Assembly: GCA_937941765.1 (NCBI GenBank)
Contig: CALDGQ010000114.1
Span: 1 to 51,863 of the forward strand
Length of the DNA stretch: 51,863 nucleotides
Reading direction: 5' to 3'
Source: an uncultured Saprospiraceae bacterium
GTDB lineage: Bacteria > Bacteroidota > Bacteroidia > Chitinophagales > Saprospiraceae
Shown here: piece by piece, positions 7,292 to 16,745 of the stretch
How positions within the stretch are numbered: position 1 is the stretch's first letter
How the letters are laid out: each line of letters starts with the position of its first letter
Position numbers and translations under genes: made by a program
The notes under the pieces: generated by a model
What the model was told of the DNA's origin: nothing
The model's database searches: none
The model's input: only the letters and a program-made list of their open reading frames with translations

Positions 7292-9211
7292 TTATTTTTT
7301 ATTTTTTTCGAAAATTAGATTTAAACCAGTCTCAAAATGAATACCAGGCATTGGACGTCTCTCGACTACCAGATAATTGGCATCCCATATATTATTGATG
7401 TTAAAAAAAAGTGTTCCACTGAAATCTTTAATGCCTCCTAAATATTGCAACCGAACATTTCCAACTTGATATGGATTTAGAATGTCATTGATTCCATTGG
7501 TTGCACCATTGAAGGTATGTTGATAAGCACAAGAAAAGTTTTTGAATGTGGTCGAAATACTTCCAAAAGCTTGATGGATAGGTGTATAAAATAATTGATC
7601 ACCAACGGCCAATTTAGGATTTTGCAAAGCTACTTGATTGGTAGAAAGGATGTAATTATAACCTCCACGAATTTGAAGTGTTAGATCTTTTTCATTGTAT
7701 TGCATTTGAATACGAGGTTCCAGTCCTCTGCTCCATACTTTTGTAATATTTTTTGCCGACCAAAAAGATTGTCCTTCTTGCTTGGTCCAATAAATCCAGT
7801 TGTCAATATTTCTGTTGAAGGCAGTCAAAGAGGTATTAAAAGAAAGGCGGTTCTTTTGTATTCGATATTTCAATGTCAATTCTTGACTCCAGCCAGATTC
7901 AGGTAATAAATCGGGATTTCCACCACGTATCCAAAAGCGGTCATTGAAAGTTGGGTTTCTAAAATTTCGACTAAATTTTCCACTTGCAAATATTGAAGAT
8001 GAAATTTTGTAGTCAAAACCGAAAGAAGGAACAATAGGCATCAAGGTTTGATTGACCAGCTCTTGTCTCAGACCAACTTGTGTCTGTAAATTTTTCCTAC
8101 GAAATTTCCAAGAAGCAAATAAAGCTTTTTTAAATTCAGTAGGGTAGTTGAGGGTATAATCAGCGGTCCAAACTTGCGTATACGTGTATGCATTACCAAT
8201 TAAAAATGCATGATTATTTCTCCAACTCCATTGTCTTGTAATTTCAGCAAAATAAGTTTTAAAATTACTCAGCGATTCCTCTAAAGATAAGTCATCAAAA
8301 TAATCAAGCTGTTCATTAAAAAAGCCAGTTTTAAAATTCCACAATCCGTTCTTTTTTGTGAGTTTATATTCCAGCGCGAGTCTAGTGCTCTGATCATCTT
8401 GATGCGCTTCACTTCGATTTTGAACATTAGTCGGAGGGATTTGTCGGTCGGACTTTTGCCACCAAAAATGAAAGGCAAGTTGGTGCTGATTATTTATTTT
8501 CCAGTACAAATCTTGTCCAATATTTTGTTGATTGAGTTTGGCATTGGTTTGTTGTCTTTCAGGAATGCCGTCTGCTAAGAAGTAATAAAAGTCATTTTTG
8601 GACTGTTGATGAGCAATCTTGGTAAGCGACTGTATTTTACCATTTCCAACGCCTAAGGAAATATGTTGTTTGAAAAGTCCAAAGCTACCGATTTGAGTAT
8701 CGCTTCTAGCAGTTGTTTTCTTTGAAAATCGGGCCTGATTTTTTAGATTCAAAACACCACCAATAGCACCACTTCCCCACATGGCTGAATTTCCTCCAAG
8801 AGTGAAATTAATTGATTCAGAAAATTGAGCTGGTAATAAGGATAAATCGAGTAGTCCCAACATCGGGCTATGAACTGGAAGACCATTCCAAAGTACTAAA
8901 GTATGACCTGCACTTCCTCCTCGAACAGAAGAGGTTGCTAAACTTCCTTGACCATAACTTTTGATATAAAGCCCAGCTTCTTGGCCAAGCAAATCAGCCA
9001 CATTATTGATAGGAAGTTTATTTAATTGTTCAGTATTCCAGTCTTGAGAAACACTTCCAGTAGTTCGTTGACGATATTTGCTTGTAGTTACAAGTACCGT
9101 AGGAATGGTATAGGAAGTATCTTGTTGTGTAGATTGACCGATCGTTTCGGGAATTCCCAAAAGATAACAGCCAAAAAGCAATATTGTATATGTAAGACTC
9201 GATTTAATCAC
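7292..9211 (-). CDS. btuB: TonB-dependent vitamin B12 receptor
   Basis: About 639 aa from the preferred GTG at 9211; the frame stays open to a GTG at 9277. The 9211 start gives a clean signal peptide (IKSSLTYTILLFGCYLLGI, cut near ETIGQ). A TonB-box-like IPTVLVTTSK is followed by the plug domain (LNKLPINNVADLLGQEAGLY, SVRGGSAGHTLVLWNGLPV, WGSGAIGGVLNL) and a beta-barrel ending FETGLNLIFEK. Its length and lack of an N-terminal carboxypeptidase-like domain fit BtuB. Substrate assignment rests on the cobalamin riboswitch immediately upstream and on the BtuH- and BtuG-like genes downstream. A 15-codon leader frame overlaps the chosen start. Confidence 0.92.
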   Translation of the reverse strand: MIKSSLTYTILLFGCYLLGIPETIGQSTQQDTSYTIPTVLVTTSKYRQRTTGSVSQDWNTEQLNKLPINNVADLLGQEAGLYIKSYGQGSLATSSVRGGSAGHTLVLWNGLPVHSPMLGLLDLSLLPAQFSESINFTLGGNSAMWGSGAIGGVLNLKNQARFSKKTTARSDTQIGSFGLFKQHISLGVGNGKIQSLTKIAHQQSKNDFYYFLADGIPERQQTNAKLNQQNIGQDLYWKINNQHQLAFHFWWQKSDRQIPPTNVQNRSEAHQDDQSTRLALEYKLTKKNGLWNFKTGFFNEQLDYFDDLSLEESLSNFKTYFAEITRQWSWRNNHAFLIGNAYTYTQVWTADYTLNYPTEFKKALFASWKFRRKNLQTQVGLRQELVNQTLMPIVPSFGFDYKISSSIFASGKFSRNFRNPTFNDRFWIRGGNPDLLPESGWSQELTLKYRIQKNRLSFNTSLTAFNRNIDNWIYWTKQEGQSFWSAKNITKVWSRGLEPRIQMQYNEKDLTLQIRGGYNYILSTNQVALQNPKLAVGDQLFYTPIHQAFGSISTTFKNFSCAYQHTFNGATNGINDILNPYQVGNVRLQYLGGIKDFSGTLFFNINNIWDANYLVVERRPMPGIHFETGLNLIFEKNKK

Positions 9212-9255
9212 ACAACTATTTTTAGCAAAAGCAATGTGACTAATATCCTTAACAT
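9208..9255 (-). CDS. Possible 15-codon leader ORF between riboswitch and btuB
   Basis: ATG at 9255 lies 3 nt after AGGAG, a Shine-Dalgarno-like sequence unusual in this window, and encodes MLRILVTLLLLKIVV. Its TGA (9210-9208) overlaps the proposed btuB GTG (9211-9209) in the sequence GTGA. The AGGAG forms a hairpin with CTCCT (RNA strand; bases 9259-9274), so its access could change with riboswitch state. This would allow translational coupling; it is inference from sequence. Confidence 0.35.
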   Translation of the reverse strand: MLRILVTLLLLKIVV

Positions 9256-9330
9256 TTACTCCTGCGAATAGGAGCACTTGATAAGAAAGGTTAGCACTGC
9301 TTTTGACGCGAAAGCAAATGAGTACAGCAA

Positions 9331-9445
9331 GGAAAGGTAATCTGGCTTATGACATATTAATGTCACTTACAGTTGCGCGACAGCTCATGATTTTCACATG
9401 ATTCTCCTTATTTCATAACAGTTTATTCAACCGTTTTGCCTATTT
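9331..9445 (-). promoter_or_regulatory. Cobalamin (AdoCbl/B12) riboswitch
   Basis: On the minus strand the conserved core reads GAGAATCATGTGAAAATC, GAGCTGTCGCGCAACTGTAA, a variable hairpin (GTGACATTAATATGTCA) and the B12 box AAGCCAGATTACC (plus-strand 9336-9348). These are the diagnostic blocks of the cobalamin aptamer. It precedes btuB by about 120 nt. Binding of cobalamin is expected to reduce expression of the operon. The short CTCCT/AGGAG hairpin after the aptamer suggests control at translation initiation and not by a terminator, since no T-tract follows. Confidence 0.95.
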
Positions 9446-9459
9446 GTATTAATAGACTA

Positions 9460-9467
9460 CAAACATA
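9460..9467 (-). promoter_or_regulatory. -7 element of the B12 operon promoter
   Basis: TATGTTTG on the minus strand is an exact TAnnTTTG match and lies just upstream of the riboswitch. A TTTG at 9484-9487 is only 16 nt away, shorter than the usual ~20, so the -33 element is uncertain. Confidence 0.5.
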
Positions 9468-9523
9468 GAGTATATTTCTTAAACAAAAGCATTTTTTATA
9501 AATATAAGTAGGATAGAGATCCT

Positions 9524-9534
9524 GTCTGTTCAAC
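9524..9534. repeat. Solo GTCTGTTCAAC half-element
   Basis: Identical to the right end of the ACAGAC-N5-GTCTGTTCAAC elements near 16.7 and 22.7 kb. Here only one half is kept; the other side reads GATCCT. Confidence 0.5.
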
Positions 9535-9570
9535 AAAAAAAAATGGAAGACACTTTCGCATCTTCCATTT
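9535..9570 (-). terminator. Intrinsic terminator of the 1495-aa protein gene
   Basis: AAATGGAAGA (9541-9550) pairs with TCTTCCATTT (9561-9570). On the minus strand the stem runs into nine T (9543-9535). It lies 25 bp after the stop of the gene at 9595-14082. Confidence 0.88.
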
Positions 9571-9594
9571 TCAAAAATATCGTTTCAAAAATTA

Positions 9595-12500
9595 CTATCG
9601 GATCAATGTTACATCTCCTTTCAAAATTTCTTCTCCTGAAAGTAAATTCAATTTAATGATATAGACATATACATCAGAAGGAGCCATCGTTCCTTTATGC
9701 GTTCCGTCCCAACCAGTATCAGGGTTATTTGTTTCAAAAACTTTTTGACCCCAACGATTGAATATTTGGAAAGATTCCATATTAACTTCTCCTCGAGACA
9801 ACAATCTAAATTCATCATTTAATCCGTCACCATCAGGAGTAAAAGCTGAAGGAATATCCCAAATTGGAGGAATAACATTTAGCATATAACTAAATTCTGA
9901 TGTACAACCATTTGCACTCGTTGCAACAACTGTATAAGTTGTTGGGTTGTCGAAAGGTTGGTCAGCTAATGTAGCACTATTGGTTCCAATAGGAGTTCCA
10001 TTGGCAGTCCAAGAATAATTGGTAATATCTGCAGTTGGTGGATCGACAAGCGCTGTAAATGAAATCATTTCACCTTGATTAATCGTACCAACCGGAGGTT
10101 CAGCTCCGATCGAAACATTAAATCCTTCCTCAACAGTTACCGTAACATCTTCTGTGAAAGTTCCACAATTTGGTCCCCATGTATAAGTTGTAGTGTACGT
10201 TGTTGTGGTAGCAGGTGAAACTTCGATACTACTATTATCAGGACCAGGTGTCCATGTGTAGCTACCAGGTTCAGTTCCATTGGCCTCTAGCGTAATTACA
10301 TCTCCAGAACAAATCGTAACATCATCACTTGCTGAAAATTCTGGTTCTTGTGCAACCGCAAAAATGATGTCATCTGTTACTGGTGGGCAAACACCGTTAT
10401 CAGCGGTAACGATATAAGTAATATCATTGACCATTGTAACAACAGGATTTGCTTCACTCGAGGAGTAGTTGGCATCATTTGGAGAAGTCCAAGAATAAGT
10501 TGTTTCTGGTTCGTCTGGTGCTGTGTTTAAAGTTACATCATCTCCAACACACTGATCAACATCTGGGAAGATAATCAATGGTTCCGTAACCACTTCAATC
10601 GTAACGGCACCCATTGCAGGACATCCATTTGGTTGTGTTGCCGAAATCATATAAGTAGTTGTTGCAGTAGGAGTTGCAACAGGATCTGCACAATCCGTAC
10701 AACTCAATCCTGTTTCAGGCATCCATTCGATATCTTCCAACATGTTGGTATCCGCATCTGAATCTAGATTGACGACATCGCCCAAACAAATAACAGGTTC
10801 TGGTGGCGTAATCATAATTATTTCAACGGGCAAAATGGTAACTCTTGCGGTATCTATAGACACACAACCTCCATTGGTAGTAGTTCTAGTATAAGTTTGA
10901 TCAACGTTTGCTTCAATGACCATATTCAATAAGGAGTCAGGAGATTCGAAACCAGAATCAGGAGTCCATAAAAATTCAATATCTGGAAATTCAAACTGCT
11001 CATAAGTTGTAGTAGTTAGTTGAACAATCGAACCTTGACAAACCATCGTATCTAAAGGCATGATGCTTAAATCTTCCGGTAATGAATCGACTAGAATCAA
11101 AACAGAATCTGTGTATTCACAAATTCCTGCAGTGACAGTTGCCGTATACATTATTTCAGCTAATGGTGTAGCAATTACATTGTTACCCATGGTGGTGTTT
11201 AACCATGTTCCTGGCGACCACATCACATCTACTCCAGCGGGTAGAGAAGGTGCATTTAAGGTAACAGATTCATCTTGACAAATCATTACAGTGTCTGGAT
11301 TGGTAATTTCCAATGCAATTTCAATTACTTCTATATTGATTGTTTCTACGACGGTACATGCACCACGAACCGCAGTCAATGTATAAGTATAATTTCCGGG
11401 GTCTGTTATAATCGCTTCTGTATTTGGATCGTTTTCATCAACTAAATAAGTATTAGGAGTCCAAGTATAGTTAACCCCTTGTTGATTTGGTGTTGACCCT
11501 AATTCCATATTATTGCCTAGACATAAAGTAGTATCGTTGGCAAGCTCTAATGTAGGTGGAATAAATACTTCTACCAAGACACTATCAAAAGAAGAAAACG
11601 GGCATGCCGTGTTGGTAACTTCCAAGAAATAGTTGGTTGTTTCAGTCGGTGTTATGTTTGGATTTGAAGTAGCATTTGTAAAGCCTGCTGGATCAGAAGT
11701 CCAACTATAAGTAACATCTGTATTAAAAGGTCCACCAATGTTCATGTTTTCGCCAATACATAATTGCGCATCATCCGCAATAGAGTATTCAGGAGCTAAG
11801 CTATTGACAACGGTCCAAACAAATGTATCTAACACGGTACAGCCTGGCGCCTCGATTGTCAAGATATATTCTGTAGATCCAACAGTATTCGCAGTCAAAG
11901 TCGGAACAGGACAATCCGTACAACTCAAATCAGTAGCAGGTGTCCAAGAATAAGATACATTGATATCTTGAGGTCCACCATAGATTTCATTTTCTTCACC
12001 TAAACAAACGGTTGCGTCTTGTAAATTTCCAGTTTCAAAAATATCGACTGTAACAAATTGAGAATAGTTGTCGCATACACCGAAAATAGTTACTTGATAT
12101 TCTGTACTGGTTCCAGGTGTTGCGATTGGGTTTGGACAATCCGTACAGCTTAATCCAGTTGAAGGAGTCCATTCATATAAATCTCCTCCTGTTGCTAGCA
12201 ACTGAACTGGAGATCCGACACAAACAGCGGTGTCAGCTGAAACAGTAAATTGACCAAAGTCAGTTGCATCTAAAACGCCTTGTGTAGATTGATCAAAATC
12301 GATTGAGATTGCACCAGAAACAATTTCATTACCCCAATCATTGATCCATACAAAATAAAATTCACCAGCTTCAACGGGTAGGGTAGTTACAAAGTCATCA
12401 TTATCTCCATCACAATCATATTCATCCGTTACAGGTGTTCCTAGTACTGGATGAATATCAGCAAGTCCTGTTGGATCAGCTCCACCAGCATAACTACTTC

Positions 12501-14082
12501 TGACAGGCTCGTTGTTAAGTACAAAATCACATGCAGTTGCAAAATCAGGAATTGGACCCCAGACATTGAAATCAATATCAGAAGCTTCATTAGGATCTGC
12601 TGCTTGCATTGTGAATCCAAAATTGCCATCAGTAGCTGCTTGGAAAAAGAAGAATGTATAATTCAATGGTCCACCAAGGATGCAACCATTATTTAGATCA
12701 TTAATAAAATCAGGATCTCCTTCGCCAGGAGCGACAGACACTACGGCCGGAATGTTTGATGTACAACCATTCAAGCCCAATGCATCTTCACAAAGTGCAG
12801 CCGAAGGAAAAATATTGGGGCATTCAAGAGAGTCAACTGTAATGTTGAAAGGAGTACAACCCAAATCATTGGCGACTGCTATATAATAAGTACCAGGGTT
12901 TTCTAAATAAGCAAAACCAATAACTGGATCCGCAATATTATTACTACCTGTTTGAGAAATACAATCAATAGCAACATCTGGACAATCACTAAATATAGAA
13001 ATACCAGTCCCTTCAGTAGTACCAGTGACGCCTACAGAAATACATTCATCACCTTCAGAAACATAGGTGAAAATATATTCATTCCCTTCCATATAATCTG
13101 CGTTATCACAAGGACCGGCGTTGTAATCGTTTCCTGCAGTACACGTTGTTAGATCATTTGCTGCAAATGGTAATGCGGATATCGCATCTGGGTTTCCACA
13201 GTTACTAAAAGGAGGAATATCACAAGCAACGGCGCTACAAGACCATGATAACACAAAACCAGCATCTGTCCCTGAACCATCCGACGTAAATTCTAAGGTT
13301 ACACAACCATCAGGAGAATAGACTACAATATCACTTCCTTGTCCAGTTAATGTCAAAATACCAGTAGCATTGACATCATTACCAGCATAGATATTTAAAA
13401 AATCCCATCCTGTTTCCAGTGCATAATCTTCTATCGTTACTTCGATACATTGTGTGAAATCATCCGGACAAATGGTGTATGTAAAATTTTCTGCATTTTC
13501 ATAATCATTGTCAGGACCACCTGAATCAAATAGAGATCCAAAACAAAAAGAAGAACCTGGTTCATCACCGATATTTACAGAAGGTATATATTCAGCAACA
13601 CACAATTCAAATTCTCCCCAATTGGGAGTAGCGGAAGCAGAGTAGTCATTGATTCGTAAAAAATAAGTTACACCTGGTGTCAAACCAAGTGCTTGCATTT
13701 CTACTGTTGTTTCATTTAGGGCTGCAGAAGAACAAAATAGTTCTTGCAATTCAGAACAATCACCACGATACAATGCAATTTGTGGCATGACCAATCCGTC
13801 CATGGTTCCAGTGACTGAAATCAAGAAATCAATTACGGAACCATCATTTGGAACCATAAATGAAAACCATACATCGTTTTGAACACCATTAAAGCATTGC
13901 GGTAAATTGTTCATACCAATATCACTTTCTGTTGCATCCAAATTGGTATAAACACCTGGAGGTGGACATACAGGAGCTTCTCCCAAATCAATCAGATTGA
14001 GACAATCATCATTGGCTGGTTGAGCATAAACATTGGAAGCTAAAAAAGAGAAGAAAAGGAGTAAGGATAAAAAGCGATTCAT
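9595..14082 (-). CDS. Giant T9SS-secreted repeat protein with gliding-type C-terminal domain
   Basis: 1495 aa. Signal peptide 1-20 (ending NVYA). The N-terminal 600 residues contain stretches typical of extracellular binding modules, including a CUB-like region around 175-285 (ITVTIEDYALETGWDFLNIY, then VTLEFTSDGSGTDAGFVLSW). From about 640 to 1390 come serial Ig/PKD-like modules of about 80-90 residues; three contain the exact word LSCTDC followed by P-x(3-5)-T-x-YxxT. The last 90 residues (IPSAFTPDGDGLNDEF, IFNRWGQKVFET, GWDGTHKG, YVYIIKL, KGDVTLIR) are the gliding motility-associated (type B) T9SS C-terminal domain. It is probably a large surface adhesin or matrix protein; the ligand is unknown. 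It is monocistronic, ending at a strong terminator. Confidence 0.9.
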   Translation of the reverse strand: MNRFLSLLLFFSFLASNVYAQPANDDCLNLIDLGEAPVCPPPGVYTNLDATESDIGMNNLPQCFNGVQNDVWFSFMVPNDGSVIDFLISVTGTMDGLVMPQIALYRGDCSELQELFCSSAALNETTVEMQALGLTPGVTYFLRINDYSASATPNWGEFELCVAEYIPSVNIGDEPGSSFCFGSLFDSGGPDNDYENAENFTYTICPDDFTQCIEVTIEDYALETGWDFLNIYAGNDVNATGILTLTGQGSDIVVYSPDGCVTLEFTSDGSGTDAGFVLSWSCSAVACDIPPFSNCGNPDAISALPFAANDLTTCTAGNDYNAGPCDNADYMEGNEYIFTYVSEGDECISVGVTGTTEGTGISIFSDCPDVAIDCISQTGSNNIADPVIGFAYLENPGTYYIAVANDLGCTPFNITVDSLECPNIFPSAALCEDALGLNGCTSNIPAVVSVAPGEGDPDFINDLNNGCILGGPLNYTFFFFQAATDGNFGFTMQAADPNEASDIDFNVWGPIPDFATACDFVLNNEPVRSSYAGGADPTGLADIHPVLGTPVTDEYDCDGDNDDFVTTLPVEAGEFYFVWINDWGNEIVSGAISIDFDQSTQGVLDATDFGQFTVSADTAVCVGSPVQLLATGGDLYEWTPSTGLSCTDCPNPIATPGTSTEYQVTIFGVCDNYSQFVTVDIFETGNLQDATVCLGEENEIYGGPQDINVSYSWTPATDLSCTDCPVPTLTANTVGSTEYILTIEAPGCTVLDTFVWTVVNSLAPEYSIADDAQLCIGENMNIGGPFNTDVTYSWTSDPAGFTNATSNPNITPTETTNYFLEVTNTACPFSSFDSVLVEVFIPPTLELANDTTLCLGNNMELGSTPNQQGVNYTWTPNTYLVDENDPNTEAIITDPGNYTYTLTAVRGACTVVETINIEVIEIALEITNPDTVMICQDESVTLNAPSLPAGVDVMWSPGTWLNTTMGNNVIATPLAEIMYTATVTAGICEYTDSVLILVDSLPEDLSIMPLDTMVCQGSIVQLTTTTYEQFEFPDIEFLWTPDSGFESPDSLLNMVIEANVDQTYTRTTTNGGCVSIDTARVTILPVEIIMITPPEPVICLGDVVNLDSDADTNMLEDIEWMPETGLSCTDCADPVATPTATTTYMISATQPNGCPAMGAVTIEVVTEPLIIFPDVDQCVGDDVTLNTAPDEPETTYSWTSPNDANYSSSEANPVVTMVNDITYIVTADNGVCPPVTDDIIFAVAQEPEFSASDDVTICSGDVITLEANGTEPGSYTWTPGPDNSSIEVSPATTTTYTTTYTWGPNCGTFTEDVTVTVEEGFNVSIGAEPPVGTINQGEMISFTALVDPPTADITNYSWTANGTPIGTNSATLADQPFDNPTTYTVVATSANGCTSEFSYMLNVIPPIWDIPSAFTPDGDGLNDEFRLLSRGEVNMESFQIFNRWGQKVFETNNPDTGWDGTHKGTMAPSDVYVYIIKLNLLSGEEILKGDVTLIR

Positions 14083-14142
14083 ATGCTTGTTTTATTTTCA
14101 AATGAACCCCTAATTTATATAATCTGTCTGTGTATGAGGTAG

Positions 14143-14814
14143 TTAAGCAGTCTTTTTTTTGTACTTGTATGTAATAGACCTGTCAAACCACTGATTTATG
14201 TCCATTTTTAGCAAAGAATTGATATAATATAGCGTCATCGCGATCAAAACTCCCAAAATTGCACCGCTCACAACGTCTTTTACAAAATGCTGGACCAAAT
14301 AAATTCTAGAGGTCCCAATAACAATTGCCACAAAAATTGTTAAAAGTCCTATATATTTTTTTGGAATTATAAAAGCGATAACACCATAAAGTGCGAAAGC
14401 GGACATTGTATGTCCACTAGGGAAACTAGTATAGGCACCGAGCATAAACACACCATCAACTGCATTGATTTCTTCTAACATTCCTTTTTCAGAAAAATAG
14501 GTACGAGGTCGTGGATGCCTGAAATATTCTTTGGTAACATAACTAATGATAGAGACAACGCATCCTGTCATGATGACCAAAATAGAATATCGATATCTGA
14601 TAAACAAGAACAAGAAAAAGAAAAAAGCATACATCAACTCTTCACCTAACATGGTTCCATATTTAAAAAAGAAATCCCCAAATGCACTTCTATTGTTTGA
14701 AAAAAACAAAATTGCATCCCCTTGTTCGATATTAAATAACAAAATAATTCCGAAAGTTAAATAAATGAAAAAAGGGATAAAAAATGGAAGGTTGTTTTTA
14801 ACTATTTTGAACAT
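14143..14814 (-). CDS. PAP2-family membrane phosphatase
   Basis: 223 aa from ATG at 14814; the frame extends upstream but this ATG follows the preceding gene's stop with a single base between (TAG-T-ATG). Six predicted membrane spans. All three PAP2 motifs are present: KEYFRHPRPR (C1, KxxxxxxRP), SFPSGHTMS (C2) and SRIYLVQHFVKDV (C3, SRxxxxxHxxxD). Family members dephosphorylate lipid phosphates or pyrophosphates (phosphatidate, undecaprenyl pyrophosphate) on the outer face of the inner membrane. Its tight coupling to an LptF/G-type permease gene suggests an envelope lipid role, but which phospholipid or LPS group is the substrate cannot be read from the sequence. Confidence 0.9.
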   Translation of the reverse strand: MFKIVKNNLPFFIPFFIYLTFGIILLFNIEQGDAILFFSNNRSAFGDFFFKYGTMLGEELMYAFFFFLFLFIRYRYSILVIMTGCVVSIISYVTKEYFRHPRPRTYFSEKGMLEEINAVDGVFMLGAYTSFPSGHTMSAFALYGVIAFIIPKKYIGLLTIFVAIVIGTSRIYLVQHFVKDVVSGAILGVLIAMTLYYINSLLKMDINQWFDRSITYKYKKKTA

Positions 14815-14815
14815 A

Positions 14816-16351
14816 CTATAATTCTGTTGACGGTGTATTTTTTGTTTTTGAAAAGATGGAAGTAATTTTTTTGAAAAAATTCGAGATACCAATTGTATTT
14901 AAAACTACTCGATCATTCATAGCACGAATGGTCAAAAAGATTCCAATAGGAAGCAATACCAAACAAGGTAACCACGCAGCTAAGACTGGATCTAGGAAAA
15001 ATCCTTCACTCATTTTTTCGCTAAAAATAGAAAGTACCATAAACAACATAAAGAATAAGATGGCAATCAAAATTGGATATCCAAATCCTCCTTTACGTAC
15101 GATTGCACCCATAGGAGCACCAATAAAAAGGAAAATGATACAGATTACTGACATCCCTAATTTGGCATGTAATTCAAAAGTATACTTTGCTCTTTTCAGA
15201 TTATTTCTTTCCAAAGATCGGACCGTGGATTTTGCTTTGCCTTGGACCGACCGCATATTAGTTTGAACTTTGGAGAACAATTTATTTTGATCTGTTTCAG
15301 AAAATAACTCTATAAAAGAATCATATTCATCAAGGGGTTTGTCAATCTTTTGTTTATAGATTCGGCCTTTATTGTATTTGCCAGCACTTGATAGAGAGGA
15401 TGATTTTCGGGTTTTATTCTTTTTTGGTTTGGTATCTGTTCTGACAGGTTTTCGGGAGTGTATTGTTTGATTAATGAGGCCAAGCATTCCATCTCTTTGT
15501 CTTTCCATTTTTACATCCAAAGAATCAATGGCATCCATTAACTGAGAACAACTCAGCATACTTTCGTGTGACTTAAATAATTTCGTGTCTGTTTCTTTGA
15601 GGTCAAATTCACTTAGATCAAATATCTTGGTCCATTCTTTAAAATTGGTACGAACGAAAGGGTAGGTTTTACCTGTTTTGGTATGGTTGGATTTCGTTTC
15701 CTGATACTGATGTCCATCGAATAAATTCATAACAAAATATTTTCGATCATCTGTATTGAACATCTCACCACGTCTAGCAGTAATCATGTTGTATCGATTC
15801 TGATTGGTGACATGATCATATATGATGACATCATGAATCGTTTTATTGTCTTCCTCTTTTTTGCCAATATGAATCACGAAGTTTTGAAAGTCTTCATTGA
15901 AAACACCTTGTTCCAAATTCAAAGTAGGCTTCTGTTTTCGGATATCATATAGCCTCGATTTGAACTGTAAATTGGCGACTGGAATAAAATAGTTAGAACA
16001 TAAAAAGGAAAATATAGCAATACCGGATGCGAAAAAGATCAATGGCAACATCACTCTCAACAATGGAACGCCGGCTGATTTAAAACTAGCCAACTCATAT
16101 CGTTCAGACATATTCCCCATGATCATGACTGACGAAATCAAAACAGCGATTGGCAATGCCATTGGAAATAGTGAAACGGACAGATAAGAAATCAATTCCA
16201 TCAAGACAATCATGTTGACACCTTTCCCGACAATATCATCTATATAGGTCCATAGAAATTGCATAATCAACACAAACAATGCGATGAAGAAAGTGACAAT
16301 CAACGGGGCAACAAACCCCTTCAACATATATAGGTCTAACTTTTTAAGCAA
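14816..16351 (-). CDS. LptF/LptG-family permease (YjgP/YjgQ)
   Basis: 511 aa. Starts MLKKLDLYMLKGFVAP, typical of the family. Three membrane spans at the N-terminus (to about 125), a periplasmic jellyroll-like domain (about 130-400, with LNLEQGVFNEDFQNFVIHIG), then three C-terminal spans (about 395-490). LptF/LptG are the membrane partners of the LptB ATPase that pulls lipopolysaccharide from the inner membrane onto the Lpt bridge. A charged, low-complexity insertion (about 285-345) is rich in Lys/Arg/Ser and is unusual. F versus G cannot be decided. First gene of a two-gene unit with the PAP2 phosphatase. Confidence 0.9.
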   Translation of the reverse strand: MLKKLDLYMLKGFVAPLIVTFFIALFVLIMQFLWTYIDDIVGKGVNMIVLMELISYLSVSLFPMALPIAVLISSVMIMGNMSERYELASFKSAGVPLLRVMLPLIFFASGIAIFSFLCSNYFIPVANLQFKSRLYDIRKQKPTLNLEQGVFNEDFQNFVIHIGKKEEDNKTIHDVIIYDHVTNQNRYNMITARRGEMFNTDDRKYFVMNLFDGHQYQETKSNHTKTGKTYPFVRTNFKEWTKIFDLSEFDLKETDTKLFKSHESMLSCSQLMDAIDSLDVKMERQRDGMLGLINQTIHSRKPVRTDTKPKKNKTRKSSSLSSAGKYNKGRIYKQKIDKPLDEYDSFIELFSETDQNKLFSKVQTNMRSVQGKAKSTVRSLERNNLKRAKYTFELHAKLGMSVICIIFLFIGAPMGAIVRKGGFGYPILIAILFFMLFMVLSIFSEKMSEGFFLDPVLAAWLPCLVLLPIGIFLTIRAMNDRVVLNTIGISNFFKKITSIFSKTKNTPSTEL

Positions 16352-16745
16352 TCTTTATTCTATTTATAAGTGATTCTGTTGGCATAAATTCAATAAAAAA
16401 TACCGATTTACATATAAACGTCCGCTATATAACGCTCAATATTACAATTTTTTTATTGACAACAAGAGATTTTTAAGTTGGACAGACATTCTGTCTTTCA
16501 CATAGATAGCACAAACACTCCTTTCTGTAACATTTTTTTGATAAAAAACCATAGAATTATGCATAGCCACCTATATATAACGCAGCTTAATGCTATTTTT
16601 TTTTTGACAACACCATGTATTTGTGTTGTGAGATTATAGATATAGGATTTATTTTTGATTTAAGTTGAACAGACTTCTAGTTCTTCTTTTGTGTAGCCAT
16701 ATAAACAGACAGTATGTCTGTTCAACTTTTTAAAACCTTATAATT
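16352..16745. other. Divergent intergenic region with internal duplication
   Basis: Separates lptF/G (minus) from the 1075-aa protein (plus). Two 39-bp imperfect direct repeats, 16426-16464 and 16574-16612, both start TATATAACGC and end TGACAACA with T-rich middles. Each is followed by a GTTGRACAGAC block: GACAGA-CAT-TCTGTC (16481-16495) after the first, and GTTGAACAGAC (16664-16674) plus ACAGAC-N5-GTCTGTTCAAC (16705-16726) after the second. The region therefore looks duplicated and then diverged. No gene is seen. It must hold promoters for both flanking genes but no exact TTTG/TAnnTTTG pair was found. Confidence 0.7.

Noticed and set aside
14856..15266. Plus-strand frame of 136 codons
   Set aside because: Antisense to the LptF/G-type permease and basic-residue-rich in the way antisense frames of membrane genes are.
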